From: Bacteroidota bacterium
Lineage (GTDB): Bacteria; Bacteroidota; Bacteroidia; 2-12-FULL-35-15
NCBI GenBank assembly: GCA_021323165.1
Contig: JAJTCJ010000032.1
Coordinates: forward strand, 1 to 53,324
Reading direction: 5' to 3'
Length of the DNA: 53,324 nucleotides
Position 1 is the first letter of the stretch. Each line of letters opens with the position of its first letter. A program made the translations under genes and the position numbers. The notes beneath the pieces are model-generated. The model saw only the letters and a program-made list of their open reading frames with translations, was not told the DNA's origin and searched no databases. Of the stretch, positions 1-9,373 are shown piece after piece.

Positions 1-2330
1 GAAATTGTAAGAGGTGCCGGTTCGGTTATAGTGTATGCTGCGCTAACGGTACAGCCCTGAGCATCTGTAACATTAACAGTGTAGGTTCCTGCCGGTTGTC
101 CTGTAATTGCAGATGTGCTCTGACCACCCGGCAGCCAAAGGTAAGTGTATGGTGATGTTCCTCCTGCAGGTGATGCGCTGATGGTTCCGTTACTTCCTGC
201 ATTACATGAAACGTTGGTTATAACAGAAGTGACTGACAAGACAGGAGGTTCTGTAATGATTACTGTACTATTAGTTGTACATCCATTAGCATCTGTAATT
301 GTAAGTGTATAGGTACCTGCAATTAATCCTGAGATTGAATTGCTTGTTGCTCCCCCCGGCATCCAGGAATAAGTGTAATTTGGTGTGCCTCCCGATGGTG
401 TTGCAGAAACAGCACCGTTGCTGCCCGCAAAACAGCTGACATTGATCTGGGAATTAAAGCTGATAGCTAATGGCAATGGCTCGGTGATAACTGCTGTTGT
501 TGTTGCAATACATCCTTTACTATCAGTTATGGTTAAAGAATATGTGCCGCTTGTTAATCCGTTGATAGTTGCAGTGCTAAAATTTCCCGGCTGCCATAAA
601 TAAGTATATCCCGGAGTACCGCCTGATGGAACAGCTGTTGCAGAACCATTATTAAGATAGTTACAAGATTCATTAACCGTTGTGGCGGAAGCAACTAATA
701 CCGGTGGTTCTGTAATAATTACTGAATTGCTTGCAATACAACCATTTTGGTCAGTTACTGTAACTGTATAAGTTCCGGCAATTAGATTGTTCGCTGTAGC
801 GTTTGAGCCTCCTGATGGACTCCAGATGTAGCTGTATGTAGTTGTTCCACCTGTAACAACTGCAGTTGCGATACCATTGCTGCCTCCAAAGCAGCTAACA
901 TTGGTTTGTGTGAATGTAATAGCGAGAGGTGCAGGCTGAGTTACAGTATAATTATTAGTTAAGGTACAACCCTGGGCATCTGTTACTGTCACGGTATAAG
1001 TTCCTGCAGTTAATCCGTTTACAGTTCCTGTATTTTGTCCGCCAGGAGACCACAAAAAGCTATATGGTGCAGTGCCACCCGCAGGAGTAACCGTTATAGA
1101 ACCATTACTTCCACTTGCGCAGCTTACGTTTGTTAAAGTGTTAGTAACAGAAAGTGGTAATAAAGGTTGAATTATTGTTGTTTGGGTTTGAGCCTGGCAT
1201 CCATTATTGTCAGTAACAGTAACAGAATAAGTTCCTGCAACTACTCCTGAGAGTGTTGCTGTTGTGGCTCCGCCAGGAGACCAAAGATAAGTGTATCCGG
1301 GAGTTCCGCCTGCAGGACTTGCGGTAACAGATCCGTTGTTTCCTCCGAAGCAGCTAACATTTGTTTGATTTATTGGTGCAACAACCAATACCGGAGGTTC
1401 AGTTATTGTTGCGAAAGCGGTTGCAGAACATCCTTTTGAATCTGTTACTGTCAATGTATATGTGCCGCTTGAAAGACCTGTAATTCCTGAAGTGACAGCG
1501 CCTCCAGGAGCCCATGTATATGTATATCCGGGAGTTCCTCCAACAACTGTTGAAGAAGCGGATCCGTTATTTAAATAATTACAAGTTTCATTTACTACGG
1601 TGGTTGTTGCAGTCAGAATATTCGGTTGAGTAATAGTTACAGAGTTAGTGGCTATGCAACCTTTAGAATCTGTAACAGTAACAGTATATGTTCCTGCAGC
1701 TAAGCCCGAAGCGGTAGAAGCCGTTCCTCCGGAAGGAGTCCAGCTGTAAGTATATGGAGAAGTTCCTCCTGTAACGGTTGTCGCGGCTGTTCCATTTGTT
1801 CCATTAAAGCAACTCACATCTGTTTTAGTTATTGAAACTGCAAGAAGTGGTGGCTGTGTTACTGTATAATTGGAAACAAGCACGCAACCTTTAGAATCGG
1901 TTATTGTAACAGTATATGTTCCCGCAACCAGTCCACTCACGGTTGAGGTGTTTTGTCCTCCGGGAGACCATGCATAAGTGTAAGGAGCAGTTCCGCCTGT
2001 TGGTGTCACACTTATTGATCCATTGTTTCCGGTATTACAACTAACATTAGTAATGGTATTACTAACTGCAAGCGGCAAAGGCTGAGTTATAGTAACTGTA
2101 GTTTGAGATGTACATCCGATCGCACTTGTAATTGTAACAGTATATGTTCCCATCGCAAGATTATTTGCTGTGGCTGAAGTCTGAACCGGTACTGTATTCC
2201 ATGAATAGGTATAAGGTGGAAAACCTCCAGCAACAGCTACAGTGGCTGTTCCATTATTTCCTCCAAAGCAGCTTACATTTGTTTGAGTGGTTGAAGGAAC
2301 GCCAGCGAAAGGAGAAAAGAAAATTGTAAC
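1..2330 (-). repeat. Tandem SprB-type repeat array (about 10 units of ~235 bp)
   Basis: Protein-level tandem repeats within the left-edge giant gene. Equivalent Cys/Gly positions recur about every 235 bp (near 430, 660, 895, 1125, 1355, 1580, 1805, 2035 and 2265). The units are diverged at the DNA level, but conserved stretches such as the GTYTVTVTD-coding segment recur almost unchanged. Confidence 0.8.
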
Positions 2331-3485
2331 GGCATCGGACATTGGCGGACATGTTCCGTTACCTGTTGTTGTTAATGTAAGATTAACTGATCCGTTGGCT
2401 ACTTCGGCAGCAGTAGGTGTATAGGTTGCGTTAAGGGTTGTATTGTTAGGGCTGAAAACTCCTGCTCCTCCTGACCAGATACCTCCGCTGGCGCCTGTAA
2501 CAGATCCTGCTAATACAGGATGAGGAGTCGTTTGCGAACATAACCTTTGATCAGGTCCAGCATTTGCTGTAATTGCTACGGAGAATGAAGTTACTGTAAC
2601 TGAATTGTACGCAGGCGGACACCCGGACGCATCTGTAAGCTGAACAGTATAATTTCCTGTTCCAACATTGATACTGGCCGAAGGGTTGATATTGTTCCAT
2701 AAATAACTATAGGGGGGAGTTCCTCCTGAACCCGTTGCAGTTATTGTTGTTGCAGTCTGGCCGAAACATATAGTTGGATTTAATGGAGCTATAGTAACGC
2801 CAAGAGTAGGATTAAAAGTTACTCTGACTGTATCACAAACTGTTGCAAGATTGCACATTGCAGCAGGAAGACCACAAACAACATAATCAATATATGGAGG
2901 TAAAGTTCCAGAACCTGTTACGATAGGATCTAAGCATCCGGATGTACAAGAAAGAAGAGAGTTGTAAGTGCCCGGAGGTCCCGGATAAATAGAGTTCCAG
3001 GTAGCTGTGGATGCATTGAAACCATTAGCATGAAGTGTATCTATACAACCGTCATTAACAATAATATTTGTTCCTCCAACAGGACCCGGTATTGATGTAA
3101 TCTGATAAACGTTTGCATTAGTACCCGGCTTACAGAAAGTTAACCGGTGAGGGCCCGGCCCATTTAAACATATTGGTGAACCCAATGCTGTTGGCGGACC
3201 GCAATTTATCTGATAAAATAAAGCACCACCCGGAATAGCACCGGAAATAATATTAAAACTGATTCCAACAGCTGCAGGATCAAGTGTTATAACGAAATTC
3301 AGGCATCTGTCAGGGGCAGTGGTCCCACAGCAATTACCATTTCTTGAAATATTAGGGCTAGTCCAGGTTCCGGCAGGATTTCCCGTTAGGTTAACTGTAA
3401 GTACAGGTACAGAAGGATCACACTGACTAAAAGAATTGTAGCCAAATGTGAAAAGAGTAAGTACCAGGAGTAATGTTAACCTCAT
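1..3485 (-). CDS. Giant SprB-repeat surface protein, C-terminus beyond left edge
   Basis: The frame is open from an ATG at 3485 to the window edge, giving about 1161 residues of a longer protein. The first residues (MRLTLLLVLTLFTFGYNSFS) form a signal peptide ending just before QCDPS. The next ~230 residues are a Cys-rich N-terminal region of unknown fold. One SprB-like unit lies at about 2590-2800 and an Ig/PKD-like unit at about 2340-2580. From about 2330 down to 1 there are roughly ten tandem SprB-type repeats of ~78 residues, each with the pattern NVSCxxGxxGTATV..GGT.PYTYxW..G..T..GLxAGTYTVTVTDxxGC. Such proteins are exported by T9SS and act as adhesins, with SprB of Flavobacterium as the model. 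The C-terminal sorting domain is expected outside the window. Family is clear; ligand and function are inferred. Confidence 0.88.
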   Translation of the reverse strand, partial: MRLTLLLVLTLFTFGYNSFSQCDPSVPVLTVNLTGNPAGTWTSPNISRNGNCCGTTAPDRCLNFVITLDPAAVGISFNIISGAIPGGALFYQINCGPPTALGSPICLNGPGPHRLTFCKPGTNANVYQITSIPGPVGGTNIIVNDGCIDTLHANGFNASTATWNSIYPGPPGTYNSLLSCTSGCLDPIVTGSGTLPPYIDYVVCGLPAAMCNLATVCDTVRVTFNPTLGVTIAPLNPTICFGQTATTITATGSGGTPPYSYLWNNINPSASINVGTGNYTVQLTDASGCPPAYNSVTVTSFSVAITANAGPDQRLCSQTTPHPVLAGSVTGASGGIWSGGAGVFSPNNTTLNATYTPTAAEVANGSVNLTLTTTGNGTCPPMSDAVTIFFSPFAGVPSTTQTNVSCFGGNNGTATVAVAGGFPPYTYSWNTVPVQTSATANNLAMGTYTVTITSAIGCTSQTTVTITQPLPLAVSNTITNVSCNTGNNGSISVTPTGGTAPYTYAWSPGGQNTSTVSGLVAGTYTVTITDSKGCVLVSNYTVTQPPLLAVSITKTDVSCFNGTNGTAATTVTGGTSPYTYSWTPSGGTASTASGLAAGTYTVTVTDSKGCIATNSVTITQPNILTATTTVVNETCNYLNNGSASSTVVGGTPGYTYTWAPGGAVTSGITGLSSGTYTLTVTDSKGCSATAFATITEPPVLVVAPINQTNVSCFGGNNGSVTASPAGGTPGYTYLWSPGGATTATLSGVVAGTYSVTVTDNNGCQAQTQTTIIQPLLPLSVTNTLTNVSCASGSNGSITVTPAGGTAPYSFLWSPGGQNTGTVNGLTAGTYTVTVTDAQGCTLTNNYTVTQPAPLAITFTQTNVSCFGGSNGIATAVVTGGTTTYSYIWSPSGGSNATANNLIAGTYTVTVTDQNGCIASNSVIITEPPVLVASATTVNESCNYLNNGSATAVPSGGTPGYTYLWQPGNFSTATINGLTSGTYSLTITDSKGCIATTTAVITEPLPLAISFNSQINVSCFAGSNGAVSATPSGGTPNYTYSWMPGGATSNSISGLIAGTYTLTITDANGCTTNSTVIITEPPVLSVTSVITNVSCNAGSNGTISASPAGGTSPYTYLWLPGGQSTSAITGQPAGTYTVNVTDAQGCTVSAAYTITEPAPLTI

Positions 3486-3514
3486 ACGGGGGATGATTTG
3501 AACTGCTTTACGGT

Positions 3515-3522
3515 TAAAGATA
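3515..3522 (-). promoter_or_regulatory. Possible -7 element for the left giant gene
   Basis: On the minus strand this reads TATCTTTA, one base from the Bacteroidota -7 consensus TAnnTTTG, and lies 30 bases upstream of the ATG at 3485. No convincing TTG -33 element is seen, so this is tentative. The rest of the gap 3486-3681 shows nothing else I can name. Confidence 0.25.
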
Positions 3523-3681
3523 ACTTTAAGTTGCTATTCTTCTGTTCTTTTAGATTAAAATCGTTTATATGCTGATGAATTTCAGCTTATTAATTTAAAA
3601 TCATCTTGGAAAATATATCGAATCGAATTCCAAAGGAGAGTTAAATTTGGATTTCTTGTCATTTTATGGATTCCTTATGCT

Positions 3682-5277
3682 TTATTCATTTAGTTCCAAT
3701 ACCCAGGCATCTTTAATTCCTGCTGATTTAGCCGCTTCTGCCTTTTTACCGGCTTCAGCTTTTGTCGCTGATCTGTAAATAAAAACATAATTATATTGTT
3801 TTGATTCTGAGAATATCCTGTTTGAATTTGGGTATCCTTTGCTTTTTAAGCGTGGAATCTCAGCTTCGGCAAAGTCTCTGTACGTAAATGTTCCTGCAAT
3901 AACGTAGAAACCTTTTTGAGGGGTTCTGTTATTCGCGTCCTTAAAATCTTTGACACTGTTCATAACATACCAGATACCATTATTCATTTCTTTATTGGTA
4001 TTCTTTTCAACTGCAGCAACATTCAGATTTTCATTTTTTTGTCCCGATGTTGGAGTATTGCTATTGGTATTCGTATTATTATTATTATTATTAGAAGTTG
4101 GAGTAGTAGTGTTTGTATTGGTATTGTTTTCTGCCGGTACATTGTTGTTTTGAACCGGTGCAGAATTAACCATTTCTGCTTGCTTTTGAGCCTGAGCTTC
4201 TATAGTTTTTGCCTGTTGTTGAATTTTGTCATTTAATTCTTTGATCTTGCTGCGGTCTTCATTGATCTTATTTTGATCTTCTGTAACAACTGCCTGCAAG
4301 CTGTCAAGACGTTTAGATAATGCATCAGTTGTTGCTGCGTTATTTTTTGTCTGTTCAGGTTCCTCTTCTTTTTTATTCTTGCCGAACTTAAAGTTGATCA
4401 TTAACTCATGGCTCATACCTGAATATTTTGAAAGATCGCCAAGAATAATATCATAAGCATATCCAACATATAATTGCTTGTGAAGACAAATCCCTGCATG
4501 AGCAGCAACAGCATAATCACTTTTATATGTTGCACCTATCCAGAACTTATCCTGCCATTCAAGATTTACAGTTGCATCATATTGAAAAGGTGTACCGGAA
4601 ACATATCTTACAAGAGCCTGTGGTGAAACATATATACCTTTTTCTTCTGATAGTGCGATCTTATATTTTAATGAACCTAGTATATGCCTAACCAATGAGT
4701 ATTTAGATCTGGTGCTTATATTATCTACATATTGAACTTTGTTTCCTAAGAGCTGCGGCACTGAAACTCCAAGTTCAAGTCCTTTCCAGAAGAATGCAAG
4801 TCCTGCATTAGCGTCAATAAATGTTTTACGCTGAGAGTCACCAAATAAAAACGGATCAGAAACATCTTCTACCAAAACTTTTGAATAATCAATGGTCTGA
4901 TCAATTACTCCAGCAGCAACCCCGAATCTTAAATTAGCGTCATCGCTAATTTTCAAACGGTATGAATAATTAAGATAACCACCGATCCTATTCGTGATAC
5001 CTTTTCTCTCACTCAAGAGAATAAGTCCTATTCCGGCTTTTTTAGCAAGCAGACTTCCGTCAAGAGTAAAGATATTTAATTGAGGAGCATTTTTAAAACC
5101 TGTCCATTGTGCTTTGCTTAAAAGCATAGCATTAGTATTGTCTTCATTTCCGGTAAAAGCCGGATTGTAGATCATTGGCTTGAAGAAAGCATGACTATAC
5201 ATTCCGACCTGTTGACCAAAAGCAAACAGACTTATTAAAAGAAATAAAATTATTATATATAATTTCTTAGTCATCAT
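3682..5277 (-). CDS. PorP/SprF-family protein fused to coiled coil and SPOR-like domain
   Basis: 531 residues, ATG start. Residues 1-21 are a signal peptide (LFLLISLFAF then GQQ). Residues ~22-320 match the PorP/SprF outer-membrane family: MYSHAFFKPMIYNPAFTGNE near the start, GLILLSERKG, and the family-typical ending VGYAYDIILGDLSKYSGMSHELMINFKFG. After this come a charged heptad-like coiled coil (~325-372), an Asn/Thr/Gln-rich linker (~375-440) with a run of six Asn, and a C-terminal SPOR-like domain (~455-531, GFYVIAGTF..AE.P.LKSKGYP...YVFIYRS...AWVLEL). Ordinary PorP/SprF proteins are ~300 residues and end after the barrel. Known PorP/SprF proteins help T9SS deliver or anchor a neighbouring cargo. 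The start overlaps the stop of the upstream cargo gene by ATGA, implying coupled translation. Peptidoglycan binding by the SPOR-like part is inference. Confidence 0.87.
   Translation of the reverse strand: MMTKKLYIIILFLLISLFAFGQQVGMYSHAFFKPMIYNPAFTGNEDNTNAMLLSKAQWTGFKNAPQLNIFTLDGSLLAKKAGIGLILLSERKGITNRIGGYLNYSYRLKISDDANLRFGVAAGVIDQTIDYSKVLVEDVSDPFLFGDSQRKTFIDANAGLAFFWKGLELGVSVPQLLGNKVQYVDNISTRSKYSLVRHILGSLKYKIALSEEKGIYVSPQALVRYVSGTPFQYDATVNLEWQDKFWIGATYKSDYAVAAHAGICLHKQLYVGYAYDIILGDLSKYSGMSHELMINFKFGKNKKEEEPEQTKNNAATTDALSKRLDSLQAVVTEDQNKINEDRSKIKELNDKIQQQAKTIEAQAQKQAEMVNSAPVQNNNVPAENNTNTNTTTPTSNNNNNNTNTNSNTPTSGQKNENLNVAAVEKNTNKEMNNGIWYVMNSVKDFKDANNRTPQKGFYVIAGTFTYRDFAEAEIPRLKSKGYPNSNRIFSESKQYNYVFIYRSATKAEAGKKAEAAKSAGIKDAWVLELNE
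4074..4093 (-). repeat. Trinucleotide microsatellite (poly-Asn codons)
   Basis: An uninterrupted ATT repeat of about 6.7 copies encodes the Asn run in the linker of the PorP-SPOR fusion. Because the unit is three bases, length changes would alter the linker without shifting frame. Confidence 0.8.
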
Positions 5278-6674
5278 TTATTCCTGATAATATCAACAGA
5301 GCCTTTTACAGGTTTCTGATCATCTTTGAATGTTAAGATATAATAATAAGTTCCATCAGGCAGATCAGTCCCATTATACGTGCCTTTCCAATCGTTCATG
5401 TAATCATTCTTTTCATAAACTTTATTTCCATAGATATTATAGATCATTAAAAAATTGCCCGAAAAATTTTCTATATCCTGTATATACCATGAATCATTGA
5501 TCCCGTCTCCGTTAGGGGTAAAAAGATTTGAAATCCTTCCATTGAAAGTTGGCGGGATAACTGTGATAATAACATTATCAGATTGAACACAGCCAAAGGT
5601 ATCACTTACAGTAAGTGTATATGTTGTGGTGTTCGAAACAGTTGCAATTGGATTAAATATATTGCTGTTATTTAAGCCGGATGAGGGTGACCATGAAGGA
5701 AATCCTAAACCGGAACCATTTAAATTGAATACTGCACCAGCAAAAACAGCTGTATCATTTCCTGCGGAAATTAAAGATGAAGGATAAATGGCAATGTATG
5801 CTATTGCGCTTGTGTCGGCAGGACAGCCACTGTTCTGGACAATAGCAACATATAAGGTTGTTTGAGTAATATTTGAGTAGATCAGATTTACGGAAGGATT
5901 GCTAATAGGTGTCCATGTTATACCATTATCAGTTGATGAACCCCAACCCATTACGGAGCCTGTAATGCCCGATAATGATATAGTATCACCATTAACACCC
6001 GAACAAACTGTATCGTTACCTGAAATAGTTCCTGCAGAAGAAGGTGGAAGTACAGTAATCGAAGCTTGAGTTGAAGTATCGGTAGGACATGCAGGGCCAT
6101 TTTGAACAATCGCCTGATAAATTGTTGTTTGAGTTATATTGGTATACGACAGAGTTGTGGTAGTGTTGGTTATGTTGGTCCAGGTAGTACCGCCATCTGT
6201 TGAAGATTCCCAGGATAAAGGATTTCCTGTATTGCCGGTAATATTAAGTGATCCGCTGCCTGAAGGTCCGCATGAAGTTATACTTCCATTTATTGTTCCT
6301 CCATCTGAGGGAGCATAAACCGTGATACAAGATATTGTAGAGGTGTCAGGAGGAAATGCACCATTCTGAACGATTGCTCTATAACATGTTGTTTGTGAAA
6401 GGTTATTATAGCTTTGACCAATTTGAGGAGGTGCAGGAGGAGGGCCCGGAGTTCCGGACCATGAAGTTCCGGTTGCGGTCCATGTGATCCCATCAGTTGA
6501 AGATTCCCAGAAATAAACTGTACCGGTAAATCCGGAGAGAGAGATGAAACCTGCATTCGTAAAAGCGCAATATGTATTAGCCCCGGAAGTAGTACCTCCG
6601 ACAGATTGTGCTTTTGACCTAAAGGACAATAAACTCAATGAAATAATAACAAAAAGTGTGGTAAAGAATCTCAT
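5274..6674 (-). CDS. T9SS type B sorting domain protein with Ig-like repeats
   Basis: 466 residues, ATG start. A signal peptide occupies residues 1-23 (ends SKA before QSVGG). Residues ~25-290 hold three or four Ig-like repeats of ~85 residues with the motif WESSTDGxTWT..N...Y.NITQTTxYxAIVQNG.CPxDTS. A PKD-like stretch follows (~295-375, SAGNDTAVFAG...YTLTVSDTFGC). The C-terminus (~380-466) is the gliding-motility-associated type B domain: NLFTPNGDGINDSWYI, then the YNIYGNKVYE and DLPDGTYYYIL motifs. This domain directs export through T9SS to the cell surface. The gene lies directly upstream of the PorP-SPOR gene with a 4-base overlap, so the two are probably a cargo and its partner. The specific ligand is unknown. 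Confidence 0.9.
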   Translation of the reverse strand: MRFFTTLFVIISLSLLSFRSKAQSVGGTTSGANTYCAFTNAGFISLSGFTGTVYFWESSTDGITWTATGTSWSGTPGPPPAPPQIGQSYNNLSQTTCYRAIVQNGAFPPDTSTISCITVYAPSDGGTINGSITSCGPSGSGSLNITGNTGNPLSWESSTDGGTTWTNITNTTTTLSYTNITQTTIYQAIVQNGPACPTDTSTQASITVLPPSSAGTISGNDTVCSGVNGDTISLSGITGSVMGWGSSTDNGITWTPISNPSVNLIYSNITQTTLYVAIVQNSGCPADTSAIAYIAIYPSSLISAGNDTAVFAGAVFNLNGSGLGFPSWSPSSGLNNSNIFNPIATVSNTTTYTLTVSDTFGCVQSDNVIITVIPPTFNGRISNLFTPNGDGINDSWYIQDIENFSGNFLMIYNIYGNKVYEKNDYMNDWKGTYNGTDLPDGTYYYILTFKDDQKPVKGSVDIIRNK

Positions 6675-6875
6675 ATCAAAAAGTTTACGAAAGTATAATT
6701 TTTTGTGGATTCGTTTGTTAAAAAACTATTATAATTTAAGTTTCTTTTCATGCTTACGGTAAATATAAACTAATGTTGCCTAAGTTCATTGTTAATAAAA
6801 TTATAATGCCTGCTTTATTACCTTTTTTAAAATAGTGCTGGTATAAATTTTTTGGTTCTTTTATAAAAGAATCAG

Positions 6876-7295
6876 ATGAAGCCAACCGGTACATTTTTAT
6901 TTGTGGATGATGATCCTGACGAGCATGAACTTCTTACAATTGCAGTAAAAAAACTTGGTTATTCAAACAAGCTTGTTTTTTGCAAAATGGTCGAGAAGCC
7001 TTAGATTACCTCAAATCAACCAATAGTGAAACCTTCATGATATTATGTGATGTTAATATGTTATGAATGGCATTGAACTGAAACAATTCATTGAAAACGA
7101 CTCAGAGCTTAAGGGAAAAGCTATTCCTTTTATTTATCACAGCAGTACTTCAAGTTCCACAGAAATAAAATTTGCTTATTCATTGAATATTCAGGGTTAA
7201 TTTACAAAATCCATGAGATTGAAGGGACTATAGCCAGTTTAAAAAAAATTGTTGAATTCTGGACAGATTGCATTCATCCTAAAAATCTAAATTAG
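6876..7295 (+). pseudogene. Decayed response-regulator receiver-domain gene
   Basis: From an ATG at 6876 the sequence reads as a CheY-like receiver, but only with repairs. Frame 1 gives MKPTGTFLFVDDDPDEHELL and onward to FCK, then stops. Loss of one A in the A-run at 6984-6987 moves the rest (NGREALDYLKS...CDVNM) to the next frame. A second loss near 7061, apparently of the Pro-Val codons after DVNM, moves MNGIELKQFIE...SLNIQG on again. A TAA at 7198 replaces the expected Tyr, then FTKS follows. A third shift near 7221 leads to SLKKIVEFWTDCIHPKNLN and TAG at 7293-7295. The acidic pair, the phospho-acceptor Asp and the Lys of FTKS are still readable. Three frameshifts plus a nonsense codon mean no functional product. 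It abuts the stop of the Rieske-FAD gene. Confidence 0.85.
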
Positions 7296-8879
7296 TTATT
7301 CAGGTGAATTTTCAGAGAATGAAGGAAGGTCTTCATTGGCCGGCCCGTTTATAACTTTCCCTGAATATGTGAATCGACTGCCATGGCAGGGGCAATCCCA
7401 GCTTTTCTCATCTTTATTCCATTGGACCATGCATTTAAGATGAGTGCATTCTGCAGATACAAGATATAATTTTCCCGAAGGGTTTCTGTATGCACCGCAC
7501 TTCTGTCCATCGAGTATCACCACTTTTCCTTCATCCTCTTTTATTGAAGATAATTCGGTTGTATCACGGTAAAACCATTTTTTTAATACTGCCACCAGAT
7601 CTCCTTTTAGCATTCTGAAAAAAGGTTCACTGGCTTTTAATATGAATCGCGATGGTTTATAGATCTCTTCCCATCTGTTTTTTACACCATTTATCAGATC
7701 CGTTACAAGTAGGCCCCCGATTGTACAGTAGGTCATACCAATCCCGGCATCACCTGTAATGATGTAAACATTCTCTTTGTCAAAAACATTCTTTCCAATA
7801 AACGCGATCGAATCCATAGGAACCAACACTTCACCCGACCATTTAGAAACAACTTCAGCGATGGGAAAACGTTCCTGAGTCCATTTTATAAGATCATTAT
7901 ATCGTTCTTCTTCAGACTTTCCTTCATTAATACCTACAATATGATCCTCTCCTCCGCAGATCAGAAGATCATGTTCATCGTTGTGCGATTGAAGCCGGAC
8001 ATAATGATAAGGTGTGCTTGTGTGAATTGTTTTATCACCGGTATCCCACCACAAGGCCCGGGGTATACTGTCTTTTTTAATAAGCGCTGCAATAACATAA
8101 CTTCTATGTGCCCATTGCTTGAGCATAGTCGCGTACTTGTTATTGACAGGAGCATTGGTGGCGACAACAACATGCTTAGCGCTGATCTTAAAACCTTTGC
8201 TGCTCACAATTCCTGTATGATTGATTTCAGAAGCGTGTGTGTTAATGAAAATCAATCCGCCTTTCTTCTCAATTGCTTTTGATAGGCCGAGAATATATTT
8301 GAGTGGATGAAATTGAGCCTGATCAGGATAATGAATGCATTTCTTTTCTATTGGAATTCCCGGAGTATTATCAAGCATCATCGCATTGATATTGCACTGT
8401 TGCAAAGTGTTTAGTTCTTTGTACAAATTTTCCTCTTTGTCGGAAGGATGTAAAAATAAATATCCGCTTAAGCGTTCAAAATCACAGTTTATGTTTTCTT
8501 TTTTTACAACCTCCTCAATAAAATTTATTGCTTCTTTATGGCTTTCAGCTATTAACGCATTGTTCTCTTTACCAAAGAACTCTTCCATTTCATAATAACG
8601 GTTATCAAGCGCGGTAACTATCTGTGCTGTCGTTCTGCCTGTCTCTCCGCTGCCAATATAGCCATCTTCGATCACGATAACTTTCTTTCCGGAACAAACC
8701 ATACAATAAGCAGTTGTTAATCCTGCCAGTCCGCCTCCCACGATAACAACCTCAGTTTCCAGGTCGGATAATAGTTCCGGAAAAAGACGTGTATCTAATC
8801 CTGGTTCATACCAGCAGCTTATATTTTTTCCGGCAGATAGTTTTCCGTTCTGGACATTATCTGATCTATGATCATCCAT
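7296..8879 (-). CDS. FAD-dependent oxidoreductase with C-terminal Rieske domain
   Basis: 527 residues, ATG start. Residues ~42-80 are the Rossmann dinucleotide-binding motif (EVVIVGGGLAGLTTAYCMV) followed by a GSGETGRTTAQ segment, as in DAO/glycine-oxidase-like flavoproteins. A second FAD motif appears at GDAGIGMTYCTIGG. The C-terminus carries a Rieske [2Fe-2S] site: C478-T-H480 and C496-P-C-H499-G, spaced as in Rieske proteins. The family is a DadA-type oxidoreductase with Rieske tail, found in many bacteria; its substrate is not established. It lies 8 bases after the DUF2231 membrane gene and is surely co-transcribed, so a membrane-linked redox role is possible. No signal peptide is seen, so it is probably cytoplasmic. 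Confidence 0.9.
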   Translation of the reverse strand: MDDHRSDNVQNGKLSAGKNISCWYEPGLDTRLFPELLSDLETEVVIVGGGLAGLTTAYCMVCSGKKVIVIEDGYIGSGETGRTTAQIVTALDNRYYEMEEFFGKENNALIAESHKEAINFIEEVVKKENINCDFERLSGYLFLHPSDKEENLYKELNTLQQCNINAMMLDNTPGIPIEKKCIHYPDQAQFHPLKYILGLSKAIEKKGGLIFINTHASEINHTGIVSSKGFKISAKHVVVATNAPVNNKYATMLKQWAHRSYVIAALIKKDSIPRALWWDTGDKTIHTSTPYHYVRLQSHNDEHDLLICGGEDHIVGINEGKSEEERYNDLIKWTQERFPIAEVVSKWSGEVLVPMDSIAFIGKNVFDKENVYIITGDAGIGMTYCTIGGLLVTDLINGVKNRWEEIYKPSRFILKASEPFFRMLKGDLVAVLKKWFYRDTTELSSIKEDEGKVVILDGQKCGAYRNPSGKLYLVSAECTHLKCMVQWNKDEKSWDCPCHGSRFTYSGKVINGPANEDLPSFSENSPE

Positions 8880-8887
8880 AAATAATA

Positions 8888-9373
8888 TTATTTAACCCCG
8901 TCAACAGGATCAATCTTTTGCTGTTCAGCTGTTAGAGAAACTCCTATGTGATGTTTTTGAACCAGTGCCCAACCCAGAAATCCTGCGATCAGAGTAAGTA
9001 CAAAACCTGCGGTCGTCATCACAATTGCTGAAGTCGCATCAGGTAATGTATCCTGTGTATGGTCGCATTCCAGATATATATTCGCTCCGAATAATGCCAG
9101 AGCTGTTACATTACATAACATGTGAGCAATACCCACTTTTTTTGCTTTTTTAATTCTTGGAATGTTAAGCCAATCGATGAAGCCTGGCAGTGCTGCAAGG
9201 GCTGCAGTTGCAACTCCGGCAATGTTTGCTTTTAATGCCACCTTATACCAAAAAGGATCCATGTTATTTGCATATACAATAAAACAAACCATTGCAGCGG
9301 TATAGAACGCAACAGGAAAAGGGACAAGCATTGCATGCAACGGGTGTCCCGCAATTTTGATTTTGCTATACAT
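8888..9373 (-). CDS. DUF2231 family membrane protein
   Basis: 161 residues, ATG start. The N-terminus KIAGHPLHAMLVPFPVAFYT is typical of DUF2231, whose His and Pro residues are conserved. Four membrane segments are visible (about 17-36, 45-65, 83-100 and 122-145), with GFIDWLNIP between segments two and three. DUF2231 proteins often sit beside redox or haem-related genes, but their function is unproven. It is the first gene of a two-gene unit with the Rieske-FAD oxidoreductase 8 bases downstream, so it may pass electrons to or from that enzyme. That link is inference from position only. Confidence 0.85.
   Translation of the reverse strand: MYSKIKIAGHPLHAMLVPFPVAFYTAAMVCFIVYANNMDPFWYKVALKANIAGVATAALAALPGFIDWLNIPRIKKAKKVGIAHMLCNVTALALFGANIYLECDHTQDTLPDATSAIVMTTAGFVLTLIAGFLGWALVQKHHIGVSLTAEQQKIDPVDGVK

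Noticed and set aside
3560..3600. GCTGA...TCAGC hairpin downstream of the PorP-SPOR gene
   Set aside because: The stem is only about five pairs and no T run follows on the minus strand.
3916..4236. Plus-strand 106-codon frame inside the PorP-SPOR gene
   Set aside because: It is antisense to the low-complexity Asn/Thr linker and its Ile-rich sequence comes from the ATT repeats.
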